64,000 nucleotides of DNA from Dickeya zeae NCPPB 2538 (GCF_000406165.1 NZ_CM001977.1:3804808-3868807); one strand, 5' to 3'; shown: positions 52,478 through 62,250, counted from the first letter of the stretch. Numbers and translations are program-made. Notes: a model not told the origin generated them from the sequence alone.

Positions 52478-53623
52478 ATGAATGTTATTAAAAGTCACCT
52501 GGTAAGGTTGTTTGCCAATCCATTTTCCGCTTTTGTCTTGTTCGGCTTGTTCTCCGTTGCACTGACCAGCCTATTGTTGCTGAATTCCCGCCAAAAAGAC
52601 TGGCAGGAAGAAAAACGTAGTTTCGACAATATAATCCGCCTGTACGATGCCAATAACATGGGTGGCGACGTCACTGAAAGTGATCAGTTCTACAAAGTCG
52701 GCAACTCGATGTTCTCTCGGGTGCGCATTATGGCGTTCAACACCCACGACACCCGCCACGAATGCATCAACCGCCTGTCGGAACTCAACCTGCCGCTTAA
52801 TGATATGGCGATTATTCGGGTCTGCCAGAATATGCTGGCCTCAGCCGGTAATTCGCCGGAAAAAGATCAGTTTATTACCGTGATGCCCATCCTCTCGCCC
52901 ACCGATAAACTGATCGGCGCACGCGTACGCATCACCACCTTGAGTAATGTGCCCGGCTTTATCAACATTCTTACCTCTTCTGCAGAAGTCGTCACGCTGG
53001 TTTGCATCAGCCTGCTGATTGCCATTATGGGTAGCCTGTTATCGCTGTTTACGAAGAAGTACCTGATAGAGCTTCCTGCCACCGCTCGTTACGACGATCT
53101 GACCGGTGTTTTGCGCCGGGACGCCTTTTACCAGTTGGCCAACCGTGCATTAAAAGTCGCCTATCAGGAGGATAAGCCGCTCTGCGCGATGCTGATTGAT
53201 ATCGACCATTTCAAGCAGGTGAACGACACATGGGGTCATGCCGCTGGCGATAAAACGCTCAAAACCATTGCCGACATTATTCGGCACTCGTTTCGTAACC
53301 GTGACATCATTTGCCGTCTGGGTGGCGATGAGTTTGCCGTTGTGCTGCCCGGCATCACGCTGGAAAACGCCATGCGTGTGGCAGAACGGGTCAGAGAAGG
53401 GATCCATGAATTCGGGTACAACGCCACCTCGGTAGCACCGGGAATTACCGTCAGCATTGGGCTGGTGGCCACAGAACTGCCCGATGAGAGGCTGGATGAA
53501 ATTATCCGCCGTGCCGACGTTAATCTCTATCAGGCCAAACGGTCACGGAACTGTACTATCGCCACGCAGCCCGCACCGTCCCAACAGGACATGACAGAAA
53601 CAACAACGGCCAGCGCCAGCTGA
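52478..53623 (+). CDS. Membrane-anchored diguanylate cyclase
   Basis: Makes the second messenger c-di-GMP. 381 residues: a membrane segment (about 15-36), a periplasmic region of about 130 residues, a second membrane segment (about 170-192) and a C-terminal GGDEF domain (about 205-365). The active-site motif GGDEF is intact at 282-286, and an inhibitory RxxD site (RNRD, 273-276) lies five residues before it, so feedback inhibition by c-di-GMP is expected. The periplasmic part should sense an external cue; its ligand is unknown, though two Cys (HECINR, IRVCQN) could form a disulfide. It interrupts mog and talB. Confidence 0.9.
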   Translation: MNVIKSHLVRLFANPFSAFVLFGLFSVALTSLLLLNSRQKDWQEEKRSFDNIIRLYDANNMGGDVTESDQFYKVGNSMFSRVRIMAFNTHDTRHECINRLSELNLPLNDMAIIRVCQNMLASAGNSPEKDQFITVMPILSPTDKLIGARVRITTLSNVPGFINILTSSAEVVTLVCISLLIAIMGSLLSLFTKKYLIELPATARYDDLTGVLRRDAFYQLANRALKVAYQEDKPLCAMLIDIDHFKQVNDTWGHAAGDKTLKTIADIIRHSFRNRDIICRLGGDEFAVVLPGITLENAMRVAERVREGIHEFGYNATSVAPGITVSIGLVATELPDERLDEIIRRADVNLYQAKRSRNCTIATQPAPSQQDMTETTTASAS

Positions 53624-53720
53624 CCGTTTTCGACACACACTCGGTATTCAACCCTACCGGTGTAAACCTTACTGCAAGCAAGTTGTTATAACAAATAAAG
53701 CCGTTATAACAGATAACGTC

Positions 53721-54674
53721 TTACAGCAGGTCGGCGATCATTTTTTCCAGTTTTTCCTGGTCTACCGCAAATTTACGGATACCGTCGGCCAGTTTATCCA
53801 CCGCCATCGGATCCTGATTGTGCTGCCAGTAAAACTCAGACTCAGTCAGCTTAGCCGGACGCGCTTTCACTTCACCCTGATAAGCAAGTTTACGCACCAC
53901 GTCGCCCTGGCTTTCCGCCAGTTCTTTAAGCAGTGCCGGGGCAATCGTCAGACGATCACAACCCGCCAGTTCCAGAATCTCGCCCACATTACGGAAGCTG
54001 GCTCCCATGACCACGGTTTCATAACCATGCGACTTATAGTACTCATAGATATCAGTCACGGAGACAACACCCGGGTCTTCGTGCGCAGCAAACTCTTTCT
54101 TGTCGCCGTTGGCTTTATACCAGTCCAGAATGCGGCCTACGAACGGAGAAATCAGGAACACACCGGCTTCTGCGCAGGCACGAGCCTGGGCAAACGAGAA
54201 CAGCAGTGTCAGGTTGCAGTTAATGCCTTCTTTTTCCAACTGCTCAGCAGCGCGGATACCCTGCCAGGTGGAAGCCAGTTTGATCAGAATACGGTCGTTG
54301 CTGATACCGGCGTCGTTATACAGTTTGATCAGACGTTTTGCCTTGGCAACGCTGGCTTCGGTATCGTAAGAAAGACGGGCGTCAACTTCGGTAGAGATAC
54401 GGCCCGGAATCAGCTTAAGAATTTCCAGACCGATATTGACGGCCAGTTTGTCAGTCGCATCAACAAGCTGCTGCTCGCGTTTGCTGCTCTGTGCGCGGGC
54501 CCAGACTACAGCGTCATCAATCAGCGCACGGTATTCCGGAATCTGCGCCGCATTCAAAATCAGGGAGGGGTTGGTAGTGGCGTCCTGCGGCTGGTAAAGC
54601 TTCATTGCCGCGATATCGCCGGTATCTGCCACTACGGTGGTGAATTGGCGTAGGGAAGTCAGTTTATCCGTCAT
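53721..54674 (-). CDS. talB: Transaldolase B
   Basis: Pentose-phosphate enzyme transferring dihydroxyacetone units between sugar phosphates. 317 residues with the Schiff-base lysine Lys132 in ILIKLAST, and NPSLILNAAQ at the N-terminus. The ATG at 54674 (MTDKLTSLRQFTTVVADTGD) matches E. coli TalB; the open frame runs up to 54749 with no homology. No terminator was found downstream toward the cyclase gene, where the ends are convergent and 97 bp apart. Confidence 0.96.
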   Translation of the reverse strand: MTDKLTSLRQFTTVVADTGDIAAMKLYQPQDATTNPSLILNAAQIPEYRALIDDAVVWARAQSSKREQQLVDATDKLAVNIGLEILKLIPGRISTEVDARLSYDTEASVAKAKRLIKLYNDAGISNDRILIKLASTWQGIRAAEQLEKEGINCNLTLLFSFAQARACAEAGVFLISPFVGRILDWYKANGDKKEFAAHEDPGVVSVTDIYEYYKSHGYETVVMGASFRNVGEILELAGCDRLTIAPALLKELAESQGDVVRKLAYQGEVKARPAKLTESEFYWQHNQDPMAVDKLADGIRKFAVDQEKLEKMIADLL

Positions 54675-54976
54675 GTTGGCCTTTCTCATTGTTTGTGCAT
54701 GAACTGGTGGCAGGAACTGTCGCCAGAGCCTGATAATAACACGCGCCAAAGACCGCGCAAGCGGACCAGCGAAAAACCAGCCAAAAGAAAAAATAGGAAA
54801 TTAAGATTAAAAATCAATAAAATAACTAACATTCATTTTTATTTATTCCTGTTTTTAACCAAAAATCGCGCGCTACACCACACACCGCCGATTTATCCTG
54901 CCTGTCGCAGCTATCGCCCCTTTTTTACCGACTTTTGCTACAGTAAGGCCTGCCAATACACCAACGGGATATGCTT
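54675..54976. other. Divergent talB / yaaA spacer
   Basis: About 300 bp, strongly AT-rich at 54780-54850 (AAAATAGGAAATTAAGATTA and on). No ORF or clear repeat. It probably holds both promoters, but I cannot assign boxes with confidence. Confidence 0.4.
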
Positions 54977-55756
54977 ATGCTCATCACCCTTTCACCTGCT
55001 AAAACGCTGGATTACACCAGCCCGCTGCCGACTCAACGCCATACGCAGCCTGCGCTGCTGGCGTACTCCCAGCAACTGATACAGCATTGCAAGCAATTGA
55101 CCCCGGCGGATATCGCCTCGCTGATGAGCATCAGCGACAAACTGGCGGACCTGAATGCCGCTCGTTTTCAGGAATGGAGCCCGGAATTTTCGCTGGATAA
55201 CGCGCGTCAGGCGCTGCTGGCCTTCAAAGGTGATGTCTATACCGGTCTGGCAGCGGAAGATTTCAGCGAGGCGGATTTTGATTTTGCCCAGCAGCATTTG
55301 CGCATACTGTCCGGCTTGTATGGCGTATTACGTCCATTGGACCTGATGCGGCCTTACCGTCTGGAAATGGGCATTCGGTTGAAAAACGACGTGGGCAACG
55401 ACCTGTATCAGTTTTGGGGCGATACCATTACCGAAACGCTTAATCAGGCACTGGCCGAACAAAACGACGATGTCCTGATTAATCTGGCCTCAGACGAGTA
55501 CTTCAAATCCGTCAAGCCAGCCAGACTCAAGGCACGGATTATCAAACCCGTCTTTTTGGATGAAAAGAACGGCAAGTTCAAGGTGATCAGTTTTTATGCC
55601 AAAAAGGCTCGCGGCCTGATGAGTCGCTTCATCATTCAAAATAGTCTTACACAACCGGAACAGCTAAAAGATTTTAACAGCGATGGCTATTACTTCGAGC
55701 CTGCCGACTCCTCGGCGGACGAACTCGTCTTCCGACGCCGTGAGCGCGATGCCTGA
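54977..55756 (+). CDS. yaaA: Peroxide-stress protein YaaA (DUF328/UPF0246)
   Basis: Protects DNA from oxidative damage by lowering free intracellular iron; OxyR-induced in E. coli. 259 residues. Matches E. coli YaaA: ITLSPAKTLDYTSPLP, LLAFKGDVYTGL, LSGLYGVLRPLDLM and NLASDEYFKSVKP. The ATG at 54977 gives the family start MLITLSPAK; another lies two codons upstream. It is convergent with thrC, with a shared terminator. Confidence 0.94.
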   Translation: MLITLSPAKTLDYTSPLPTQRHTQPALLAYSQQLIQHCKQLTPADIASLMSISDKLADLNAARFQEWSPEFSLDNARQALLAFKGDVYTGLAAEDFSEADFDFAQQHLRILSGLYGVLRPLDLMRPYRLEMGIRLKNDVGNDLYQFWGDTITETLNQALAEQNDDVLINLASDEYFKSVKPARLKARIIKPVFLDEKNGKFKVISFYAKKARGLMSRFIIQNSLTQPEQLKDFNSDGYYFEPADSSADELVFRRRERDA

Positions 55757-55791
55757 AAACATGAGCACAAGGTTTAGCGTGCTTTAAACAA

Positions 55792-55829
55792 AAACGACCG
55801 GAAGGTGGTTCCCCATTTTCCGGTCGTTT
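55792..55829. terminator. Bidirectional terminator between yaaA and thrC
   Basis: AAACGACCGGAA (55792-55803) pairs with TTCCGGTCGTTT (55818-55829). An A-run before and TTT after allow it to end both the rightward yaaA and the leftward thr operon transcripts. Confidence 0.85.
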
Positions 55830-55875
55830 CGCAAGGTCGTCGTGAGGGCCAGTCTGCCTCACTACCCAGAGTAGA

Positions 55876-57165
55876 TTAGTACGGCAGCTCCATCAGGAAT
55901 TTACGCAGCAGCGCAAAATCCGGGGCGAAGTGGTGTGACAGCAATGCCAGATCTGCACGATCAGCCAGCGCCTGCGGTAACGGCAAGGTTTTACCCAGAA
56001 TCGCTTCCACACTCTCTTTAAACTTCGCCGGATGGGCAGTACCCAGGAACAGGCCGTATTCACCCGGTTGCAGTTGGTCACGCAACAAACGGTAAGCGAT
56101 AGCTGCGTGCGGCTCCGAGGTATAACCCAGCGCTTCGAGTTCCAGCATGGTGGCTTTGGTGGTTTCGTCACTCACCGCACCAAACGCCAGATCCTTCAAC
56201 TGCCAGTTTTTACGGCGGAACAACTCCTCCACGCGCGGCCAGTTGTTTGGCTGGCTCACATCCATCGCATTAGAGAGCGTCGCCACTGTCGGGTTCGGCT
56301 GCCAGGTGCCGTTTTGCAAAAAGCGCGGCACGGTATCGTTCGCATTGGTCGCGGCGATAAAACGCTTCACCGGCAGGCCCAGCGATTTCGCCAACAGACC
56401 GGCGGTCAGGTCACCGAAGTTACCACTGGGCACCGATACCACCAGTTGGTTGCGTGCTTCCTGTGGCAACTGCGCCACCGCTTCAAAATAGTAACTGATC
56501 TGTGCCAGCAGACGACTGATGTTGATAGAGTTGGCAGAGTTCAGCCCGATCGCACGTTTGAGTTCTTCATCATCAAACGCCTGCTTCACCAGCGCCTGAC
56601 AGGCATCGAAATCACTGTCGATGGCGATAGTGTGGATGTTGCCACCCAGAGTACAGAACAGTTTCTCCTGCAACGGACTGATCTTGCCGTTCGGGTACAG
56701 AATCACCACCCGCACATTTTTCAGGCCGTAAAACGCGTGGGCAACCGCCGCCCCGGTATCACCAGACGTCGCAGTCAGAATCGTGATCGGTTGATCGCCC
56801 GCCACTTCCGCCAGCATCTGCGCCATCAAACGGCCGCCGAAGTCTTTGAACGCCAGCGTCGGGCCGTGGAACAGCTCCAGCGCGGCAATATCCTCGCTCA
56901 CCGGTACTACCGGTGCCGGGAAGCGGAACGCCGCTTTCACACGCTGGTAGACGATTTCATCGGACATTTCATCACCAATGAACGCCGACAGGATGCGGCT
57001 ACTGCGGGTGACAAAATCCTGCTCCAGCAGTTCATCAACGGTCGTACGGTCGAATTCAGGCAGCTCCAACGGGAAAAACAGGCCCTGATTGCTTCCCAGT
57101 CCTTTACGGATCGCCTCGGCGAAATTCACCTGTTCATTGTGATCTTTCAGATTGTACAGTTTCAT
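55876..57165 (-). CDS. thrC: Threonine synthase
   Basis: PLP enzyme turning O-phosphohomoserine into threonine. 429 residues with the PLP lysine in TLAFKDFGGRLMAQ and the glycine-rich phosphate-binding SVPSGNFGDLTAG. Full-length, like E. coli ThrC. Last gene of thrLABC; it starts 3 nt after the thrB stop. Confidence 0.97.
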   Translation of the reverse strand: MKLYNLKDHNEQVNFAEAIRKGLGSNQGLFFPLELPEFDRTTVDELLEQDFVTRSSRILSAFIGDEMSDEIVYQRVKAAFRFPAPVVPVSEDIAALELFHGPTLAFKDFGGRLMAQMLAEVAGDQPITILTATSGDTGAAVAHAFYGLKNVRVVILYPNGKISPLQEKLFCTLGGNIHTIAIDSDFDACQALVKQAFDDEELKRAIGLNSANSINISRLLAQISYYFEAVAQLPQEARNQLVVSVPSGNFGDLTAGLLAKSLGLPVKRFIAATNANDTVPRFLQNGTWQPNPTVATLSNAMDVSQPNNWPRVEELFRRKNWQLKDLAFGAVSDETTKATMLELEALGYTSEPHAAIAYRLLRDQLQPGEYGLFLGTAHPAKFKESVEAILGKTLPLPQALADRADLALLSHHFAPDFALLRKFLMELPY

Positions 57166-57168
57166 GCG

Positions 57169-58098
57169 TTATCCCAGTTGTCGCGCGCCTGCGGTATCCA
57201 GACGGCAAATATGAACAAAACCTTCGTCGTTCTGCAGATAGTTTTCCCGCAGCCAGTTTGCCAGGCGCTGTGCAACGGCCATATCGTTGCACACGGAAAA
57301 CAGCGTCGGCCCGGAACCGGAAATGCCACAGGCCAGCGCCCCTAATTCGTTGGCAGCCTGACGCGCCTCGGCAAACCCCGGCAGCAAGCGCGTACGATAT
57401 GGCTCAGCGATCACGTCTTTCATCAGTGTGGCTGCCAGTTCCGCCTGACCGGTATGGCAGGCGTGAATGAAGCCCGCCAGATAGCGACCGTGGCTAATAC
57501 AGTCCTGACGGCGATACTGCGCGGGTAAGATTGCCCGCGCTTCAGCCGTGGACACCTTGATGCCCGGATAGGCCATCACCCATAACCAGTCGTCAAATCC
57601 CGGGACTGGCTGACTGATGATGCCCTGCTCTTCTATCATCAGTTGCACGCCGCCCAGAAAGCACGGCGCAACATTGTCGTAATGTACGCTACCGGAAATA
57701 CGACCTTCCAGCTCACCCATCAGTGCCAGCAGTCGGGTATCATCCAACGGCTTACCACAGAACTCGTTCATCGCCATCAATCCGGCGACCACCGAGCAGG
57801 CGCTGGAGCCTAAACCCGACCCAATCGGCATGTTTTTTTCCAGCGTCATGGCAACCGGTACGGTCTTGCCAATCTCCTGACAGAACCGCTCCCAGCACTG
57901 ATAAACGATGTTATCTTTCGGGTTATCCGGCAGCTTGCTGACAAAACGCCCTTCATTGTGCAGGCTAAACAGATCCGCTTCGCGCACGCTGACGCAATCG
58001 CCCAACAGGGTACCATCCACCGGTGATACCGCCGCGCCCAGCACATCAAACCCCACGCTCACATTCCCAATGGATGCCGGGGCATAAATCTTCACCAT
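57169..58098 (-). CDS. thrB: Homoserine kinase
   Basis: GHMP-family kinase phosphorylating homoserine. 309 residues with the ATP-binding loop NMPIGSGLGSSACSVVAG and C-terminal GISGSGPTLFSVC. The ATG at 58098 (MVKIYAPASIGNVSVGFDVL) matches E. coli ThrB; the frame extends to 58119. It follows thrA by 2 nt and precedes thrC by 3 nt, so the three are tightly coupled. Confidence 0.97.
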   Translation of the reverse strand: MVKIYAPASIGNVSVGFDVLGAAVSPVDGTLLGDCVSVREADLFSLHNEGRFVSKLPDNPKDNIVYQCWERFCQEIGKTVPVAMTLEKNMPIGSGLGSSACSVVAGLMAMNEFCGKPLDDTRLLALMGELEGRISGSVHYDNVAPCFLGGVQLMIEEQGIISQPVPGFDDWLWVMAYPGIKVSTAEARAILPAQYRRQDCISHGRYLAGFIHACHTGQAELAATLMKDVIAEPYRTRLLPGFAEARQAANELGALACGISGSGPTLFSVCNDMAVAQRLANWLRENYLQNDEGFVHICRLDTAGARQLG

Positions 58099-58100
58099 TC

Positions 58101-60557
58101 TCACACTCCCACCTTCCACGACAGCGTACGCAGCAGGTCTGCAAATACCCCGGCCGCCGTCACATCATTACCTGCCCCGTACCCTCGCAACACCAGCGGC
58201 AGCGGCTGATAGTAGCGGCTGTAAAACGCCAGCGCATTCTCACCGTCCTTCACTTTGAACAACGGATCGTTACCGCCTACGGCACTGATCGTCACCTGAC
58301 ATTTGCCGTCTTCGATCTTACCGACGTAGCGTAACACTTTACCTTCTGCGCGCGCGGCTTCAACCCGGCTGGCGAATTCGTCATCCAGTTGCGGTAAACG
58401 TTCCAGAAAACTGGCCACATCGCCCTGCGTGTATTCCGCTGGCAGCACAGAGTCAACCTGGATATCTTCCAGTTCCAGCTCATACCCGGCCTCACGTGCC
58501 AGAATCAGCAGCTTACGCGCTACATCCATACCAGACAGATCGTCACGCGGGTCCGGCTCGGTAAAGCCTTTTTCTTTCGCCAGCAGCGTTGCGGCGGACA
58601 GCGGCATGCCTTCATCCAGCTTGCCGAAAATAAAGGATAAAGAACCCGACAAAATACCGTTGAAGCGGATGAGCTCATCACCGGCATTCAGCAGATTTTG
58701 CAGGTTTTCGATAACCGGCAGACCTGCGCCAACGTTGGTGTCATACAGGAATTTGCGACGTGACTTCGCCGCAACCTGCCGCAACTGGTGGTAGTAACGC
58801 AGTGAACCGGTGTTGGCTTTCTTATTCGGTGTAACGACATGGAAACCGTCTGCCAGAAAATCGGCATATTGATCGGCCACGACCTGACTGGAAGTACAAT
58901 CGATGATCACCGGATTGAGCAGGTGATACTCTTTCACCAGACGGCTGAGCGCGGCCGGGCTAAATGGCTCACGCGCACGCGCCAGTTCGTCACGCCAGCG
59001 GTCCATCGGAATACCGTGCACGTTGGTGAGCATTGCTTTGGAATTGGCGATGCCGCACACCCGCACATCAATGTGTTTTTGTTTGAGCCATGACTGCTGA
59101 CGCTGGATTTGTTCCAGCAGCGCGCCGCCTACACCGCCCACACCAATCACAAAGACGTCCAGCGTCTGATTGGTGTTGAACAGCATCTGATGCGCTACCC
59201 GCACACCTGTAGTCGCCACGTCGTTGTTCACGACAACCGAGATTGAGCGTTCGGACGACCCCTGTGCGATTGCCACAATGTTGATATTGGCGCTGGCCAG
59301 TGCGGTAAACAAACGCGCCGACAAGCCACGCAGCGTACGCATGCCGTCACCCACCACGGAAATAATCGCCAGTCGCTGCACCACATCCAGCGGCTCCAGC
59401 ACACCTTCTTTCAGTTCCAGATAGAATTCGTCTTCCAGCGTTTTGCGTGCACGCGACAGCTCATTTTGGGATACACAGAAGCTGATGCTGTATTCGGAAG
59501 AGGACTGGGTAATCAGTACCACCGAAATACCGGCACGCGACATCACGGCAAACACGCGTGCAGCCATCCCGACCATTCCTTTCATGCCGGGGCCGGAAAC
59601 GTTGATCATCGCCATGTTATTGAGGTTGGTGATGCCCTTGACCGGATAGCGGATATCGTCGCTTTCCAGCCCGATGAGTGTACCCGGGGCCTGAGGGTTT
59701 TCGGTATTCTTGATAAGGCAGGGGATTTGGAACTGGGCGATAGGAGCGATGGTGCGGGGGTGGAGAACTTTGGCACCGAAGTACGATAACTCCATCGCCT
59801 CCTGATAGGACATCGACTTCAACAATCGCGCGTCAGGCACCTGACGCGGGTCACAGGTATAGACGCCGTCAACATCCGTCCAGATCTCACAGCAATCGGC
59901 ACGCAGACAGGCGGCCAGCACCGCCGCCGAGTAATCAGAACCATTGCGGCCCAGCACCACCAGTTCTCCTTTATCATTACCGGCGGTAAAGCCTGCCATC
60001 AGGATCACGTGGTTCGCCGGGATCACCAGGTCATTAATACGGCGGGTCGATTCAGCGATATCAACCGTGGACTCCAGATAGTGCCCTTGCGCCAACAGAC
60101 TACGAACCGGATCGATGACCGACACCTGATAGCCACGCGCCTGAAATACCGCTTCCATAATCGCGATGGAGAGTTTTTCACCCCGGCAGATAATGCCTGC
60201 GTTGACGCTATCCGGGCATTGCCCCAGCAACGCAATACCGTGTAATACTTGCTTGAGTTGGGCGAACTCTTCATCTACCCGCGCTTTCAACCGGTTATAA
60301 GCAAAACCGGGCTGGGATTGGGCCAGTCCCTGCAATAAATCGGCAAAAATGACTTCTGCTTCGATGATATTTGGCTGGATGTCCTGTTTCGCCACGGTTT
60401 TTTCAATCATGGCTACCAAATGGTTGGTGATTTTCGCCGGTGCTGACAGCACCGTCGCGACTTGTCCCTGTCGTGCATTACTTTCGATGATATCGGCAAC
60501 ACGCGCAAACCGCTCCGCGTTGGCTACCGAGGTCCCGCCAAATTTCAACACTCGCAT
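58101..60557 (-). CDS. thrA: Aspartokinase I / homoserine dehydrogenase I
   Basis: Bifunctional, threonine-inhibited enzyme catalysing the first and third steps from aspartate to homoserine. 818 residues: aspartokinase (MRVLKFGGTSVANAERF, VLGRNGSDYSAAVLA), two ACT regulatory repeats in the middle (MINVSGPGMKGMVG, ISVVGDGMRTLRG) and C-terminal homoserine dehydrogenase (VFVIGVGGVGGALLEQI, PFVVTPNKKAN-like VVTPNKKANTG). The ATG at 60557 matches E. coli; the frame stays open to 60713 through the attenuator without homology. Confidence 0.97.
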   Translation of the reverse strand: MRVLKFGGTSVANAERFARVADIIESNARQGQVATVLSAPAKITNHLVAMIEKTVAKQDIQPNIIEAEVIFADLLQGLAQSQPGFAYNRLKARVDEEFAQLKQVLHGIALLGQCPDSVNAGIICRGEKLSIAIMEAVFQARGYQVSVIDPVRSLLAQGHYLESTVDIAESTRRINDLVIPANHVILMAGFTAGNDKGELVVLGRNGSDYSAAVLAACLRADCCEIWTDVDGVYTCDPRQVPDARLLKSMSYQEAMELSYFGAKVLHPRTIAPIAQFQIPCLIKNTENPQAPGTLIGLESDDIRYPVKGITNLNNMAMINVSGPGMKGMVGMAARVFAVMSRAGISVVLITQSSSEYSISFCVSQNELSRARKTLEDEFYLELKEGVLEPLDVVQRLAIISVVGDGMRTLRGLSARLFTALASANINIVAIAQGSSERSISVVVNNDVATTGVRVAHQMLFNTNQTLDVFVIGVGGVGGALLEQIQRQQSWLKQKHIDVRVCGIANSKAMLTNVHGIPMDRWRDELARAREPFSPAALSRLVKEYHLLNPVIIDCTSSQVVADQYADFLADGFHVVTPNKKANTGSLRYYHQLRQVAAKSRRKFLYDTNVGAGLPVIENLQNLLNAGDELIRFNGILSGSLSFIFGKLDEGMPLSAATLLAKEKGFTEPDPRDDLSGMDVARKLLILAREAGYELELEDIQVDSVLPAEYTQGDVASFLERLPQLDDEFASRVEAARAEGKVLRYVGKIEDGKCQVTISAVGGNDPLFKVKDGENALAFYSRYYQPLPLVLRGYGAGNDVTAAGVFADLLRTLSWKVGV

Positions 60558-60667
60558 CTTGTCTATTCTCCTGAATTTTTTCTGGCCAAAAACGCCGAAA
60601 CGCCTTTGAAAACCGCTTGCAACAGCCTTGTATCCTTGACGGGCAGAAACAAGCCCGCAATAACTGT

Positions 60668-60703
60668 AAAAAAAAAGCCCGCACTCTGAAGTGCGGGCTT
60701 TTT
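60668..60703 (-). terminator. thr operon attenuator
   Basis: AAGCCCGCAC (60675-60684) and GTGCGGGCTT (60691-60700) form a perfect 10-bp stem. On the minus strand the hairpin is followed by a run of nine T. It lies 20 nt after thrL and 110 nt before thrA, the place of the thr attenuator. Confidence 0.94.
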
Positions 60704-60722
60704 CTGGATTCATCTGTACGCG

Positions 60723-60794
60723 TCAGCCCGCACCGTTACTGGTAGTACCGGTGGTAATAATAATGGTGGTGGTAACCTGGCTGGTGTAATGCAT
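60723..60794 (-). CDS. thrL: thrL, thr operon leader peptide (23 aa)
   Basis: Leader peptide sensing charged Thr-tRNA and Ile-tRNA. ATG at 60794..60792, TGA at 60725-60723. Peptide MHYTSQVTTTIIITTGTTSN then GAG; eight Thr and three Ile residues, most in one block, as in E. coli ThrL (...TTITITTGNGAG). Ribosome stalling on these codons prevents the attenuator at 60668-60703. Only 24 codons, so easily missed. A -10-like GATAAT lies upstream (60827-60822). Confidence 0.95.
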   Translation of the reverse strand: MHYTSQVTTTIIITTGTTSNGAG

Positions 60795-60989
60795 CGCGTA
60801 GCGTTCTCGTGATTCAAAAAAATTATCTGCCCTATTAGTTAGGGCAATCGCCTTGCTAAGTCAACGGATTTCTTCATTTCGCTGTTTGCCCCACGATGAC
60901 CGCAATGGGGAAAGCCTCTGCAGAAAAACAAAAAAGCCAGACAATTGTTCAGTAAATACGACTTGCCGATATGTTTCGCCGCATTACCT

Positions 60990-61691
60990 TCATTTCCCCT
61001 TATCTTCTGCCGACAAGGCTTTTTCTACATCATGCAACAGTCTGTGCAGCATGGCATTATCCCGTTGTTCCAATAACCCAAGACGCTGCTGGAGCCAGTC
61101 ACGCAACTTTTCATCCTGCTGCGCGCCAACCCGAACCAGCAGGCGCGAAAATCGCTCACGCAGCGCAACCAGTTGTCCAGATTCTGCGGGTATCGGCTCC
61201 GCTACCGCCACCTGCATCAACGAGGCCAGTTGATAGCAATACACCATTACCGCCTGCCCCAAATTCAGTGATGGATAATCCGCCGCCATCGGCACACCGG
61301 TCAGGATATCCGCCAACGCCAGCTCTTCATTCGTCAGCCCGGAGTCTTCCCGGCCAAATACCAGCGCGGCAGAGCTTACCCATTGCTGCTTTTCCTGCAA
61401 CACCCCCAGCAGTTGGGCTGGTTCGCAATAGTAATGAAAACGCGCACGGCTGCGTGCGGTTGTCGCCACCGTAAAATCAATATCCGCTAACGCATCGGCA
61501 AGCGTCGGAAAAACGTCGACAGCATCCAGAATATCGCCGGAGCCATGCGCCACCCAGCGCGCCGCGGGTTCAAGATGCGCACGGCTGTCCACAATCCGCA
61601 AACGACCAAACCCCATCGTTTTCATCGCCCGCGCCGCCGCCCCCACGTTCTCAGGCCGGGCTGGCGCCACTAAAATGATATAAAACTGCAC
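60990..61691 (-). CDS. yjtD: TrmH/SpoU-family RNA methyltransferase YjtD
   Basis: Predicted 2'-O-methyltransferase with the SPOUT knot fold. 233 residues, matching E. coli YjtD (LasT): IILVAPARPENVGAAARAMK, VFGREDSGLTNEELALADIL and YPSLNLGQAVMVYCYQLASL, the three SPOUT motifs. The RNA target is not established. I chose a GTG at 61691 because GGGAGG lies just before it and homologues begin here; a TTG at 61703 would place the ribosome site inside the gene. Located between thrL and arcA, as in E. coli. Confidence 0.9.
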   Translation of the reverse strand: MQFYIILVAPARPENVGAAARAMKTMGFGRLRIVDSRAHLEPAARWVAHGSGDILDAVDVFPTLADALADIDFTVATTARSRARFHYYCEPAQLLGVLQEKQQWVSSAALVFGREDSGLTNEELALADILTGVPMAADYPSLNLGQAVMVYCYQLASLMQVAVAEPIPAESGQLVALRERFSRLLVRVGAQQDEKLRDWLQQRLGLLEQRDNAMLHRLLHDVEKALSAEDKGK

Positions 61692-62250
61692 ATAACCTCC
61701 CAAACGACACCTGGCAGGTGCGCTGACGATTCAGATATAACGGCGATTTAGCCAGCCCTCTAGCGGGTTGGGTATACCAGACAGATGGACCGAAACGTCA
61801 ACCCTGACACTCCAGCCAGGATGGGATAACCCCGTGAAAATGGAAACGCTTCAGCTATAAGCATTTATTATGCCGTGGTCAGTATAAAAATGTTAAATTG
61901 TGATAGATAGCAGCATTCGTAGCGCGTTTTCCACAAAGCGCTAACGTGCTACAATGAAATTTGATATATGTCAATGGAACCGTAGATTTGCCAGTCGGTG
62001 AAATCAGTGCTCACTGTTATGTTGCTGTTAATAAGGTTAAACTATGCGCCACAATAGGCCCTGTTGAAAAACCTCATCGCTACCTGTTATCAGGCCGTGC
62101 GTCAGGTGGAAACAAGTGCATCAACACGTATTTGCGTACTTGAGTCGGTCGGCGAACAAACGGTGAACATGATTTCCCAAAGCGCCCGAGAGAACCAGGA
62201 CTTCTGTACTTTCGAATCTCTATATTAGTTGGCAATTTTAGGTAGCAAAC
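61692..62250. other. arcA upstream region / yjtD promoter region
   Basis: 559 bp without a credible gene. A 60-codon frame from a TTG at 61961 starts on the FNR-like site and has no ribosome site, and short ATG frames at 61953 and 62170 (15 and 18 codons) have no homology. The last 30 bp (TTGGCAATTTTAGGTAGCAA before the start) resemble the E. coli arcA leader. E. coli arcA has several promoters here; an FNR-like box at 61961-61974 fits with that. E. coli yjjY is not recognisable. Confidence 0.5.
61961..61974 (+). promoter_or_regulatory. FNR-like box upstream of arcA
   Basis: TTGATATATGTCAA differs from TTGATN4ATCAA in one base. A -10-like TTATGT (62017-62022) predicts a start near 62029, which puts the box at about -61.5, a class I activator position. 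arcA is FNR-activated under anaerobiosis in E. coli. Confidence 0.6.

Noticed and set aside
61961..62143. 60-codon frame upstream of arcA
   Set aside because: TTG start lies on the FNR-like box, no ribosome site, and no resemblance to E. coli yjjY.
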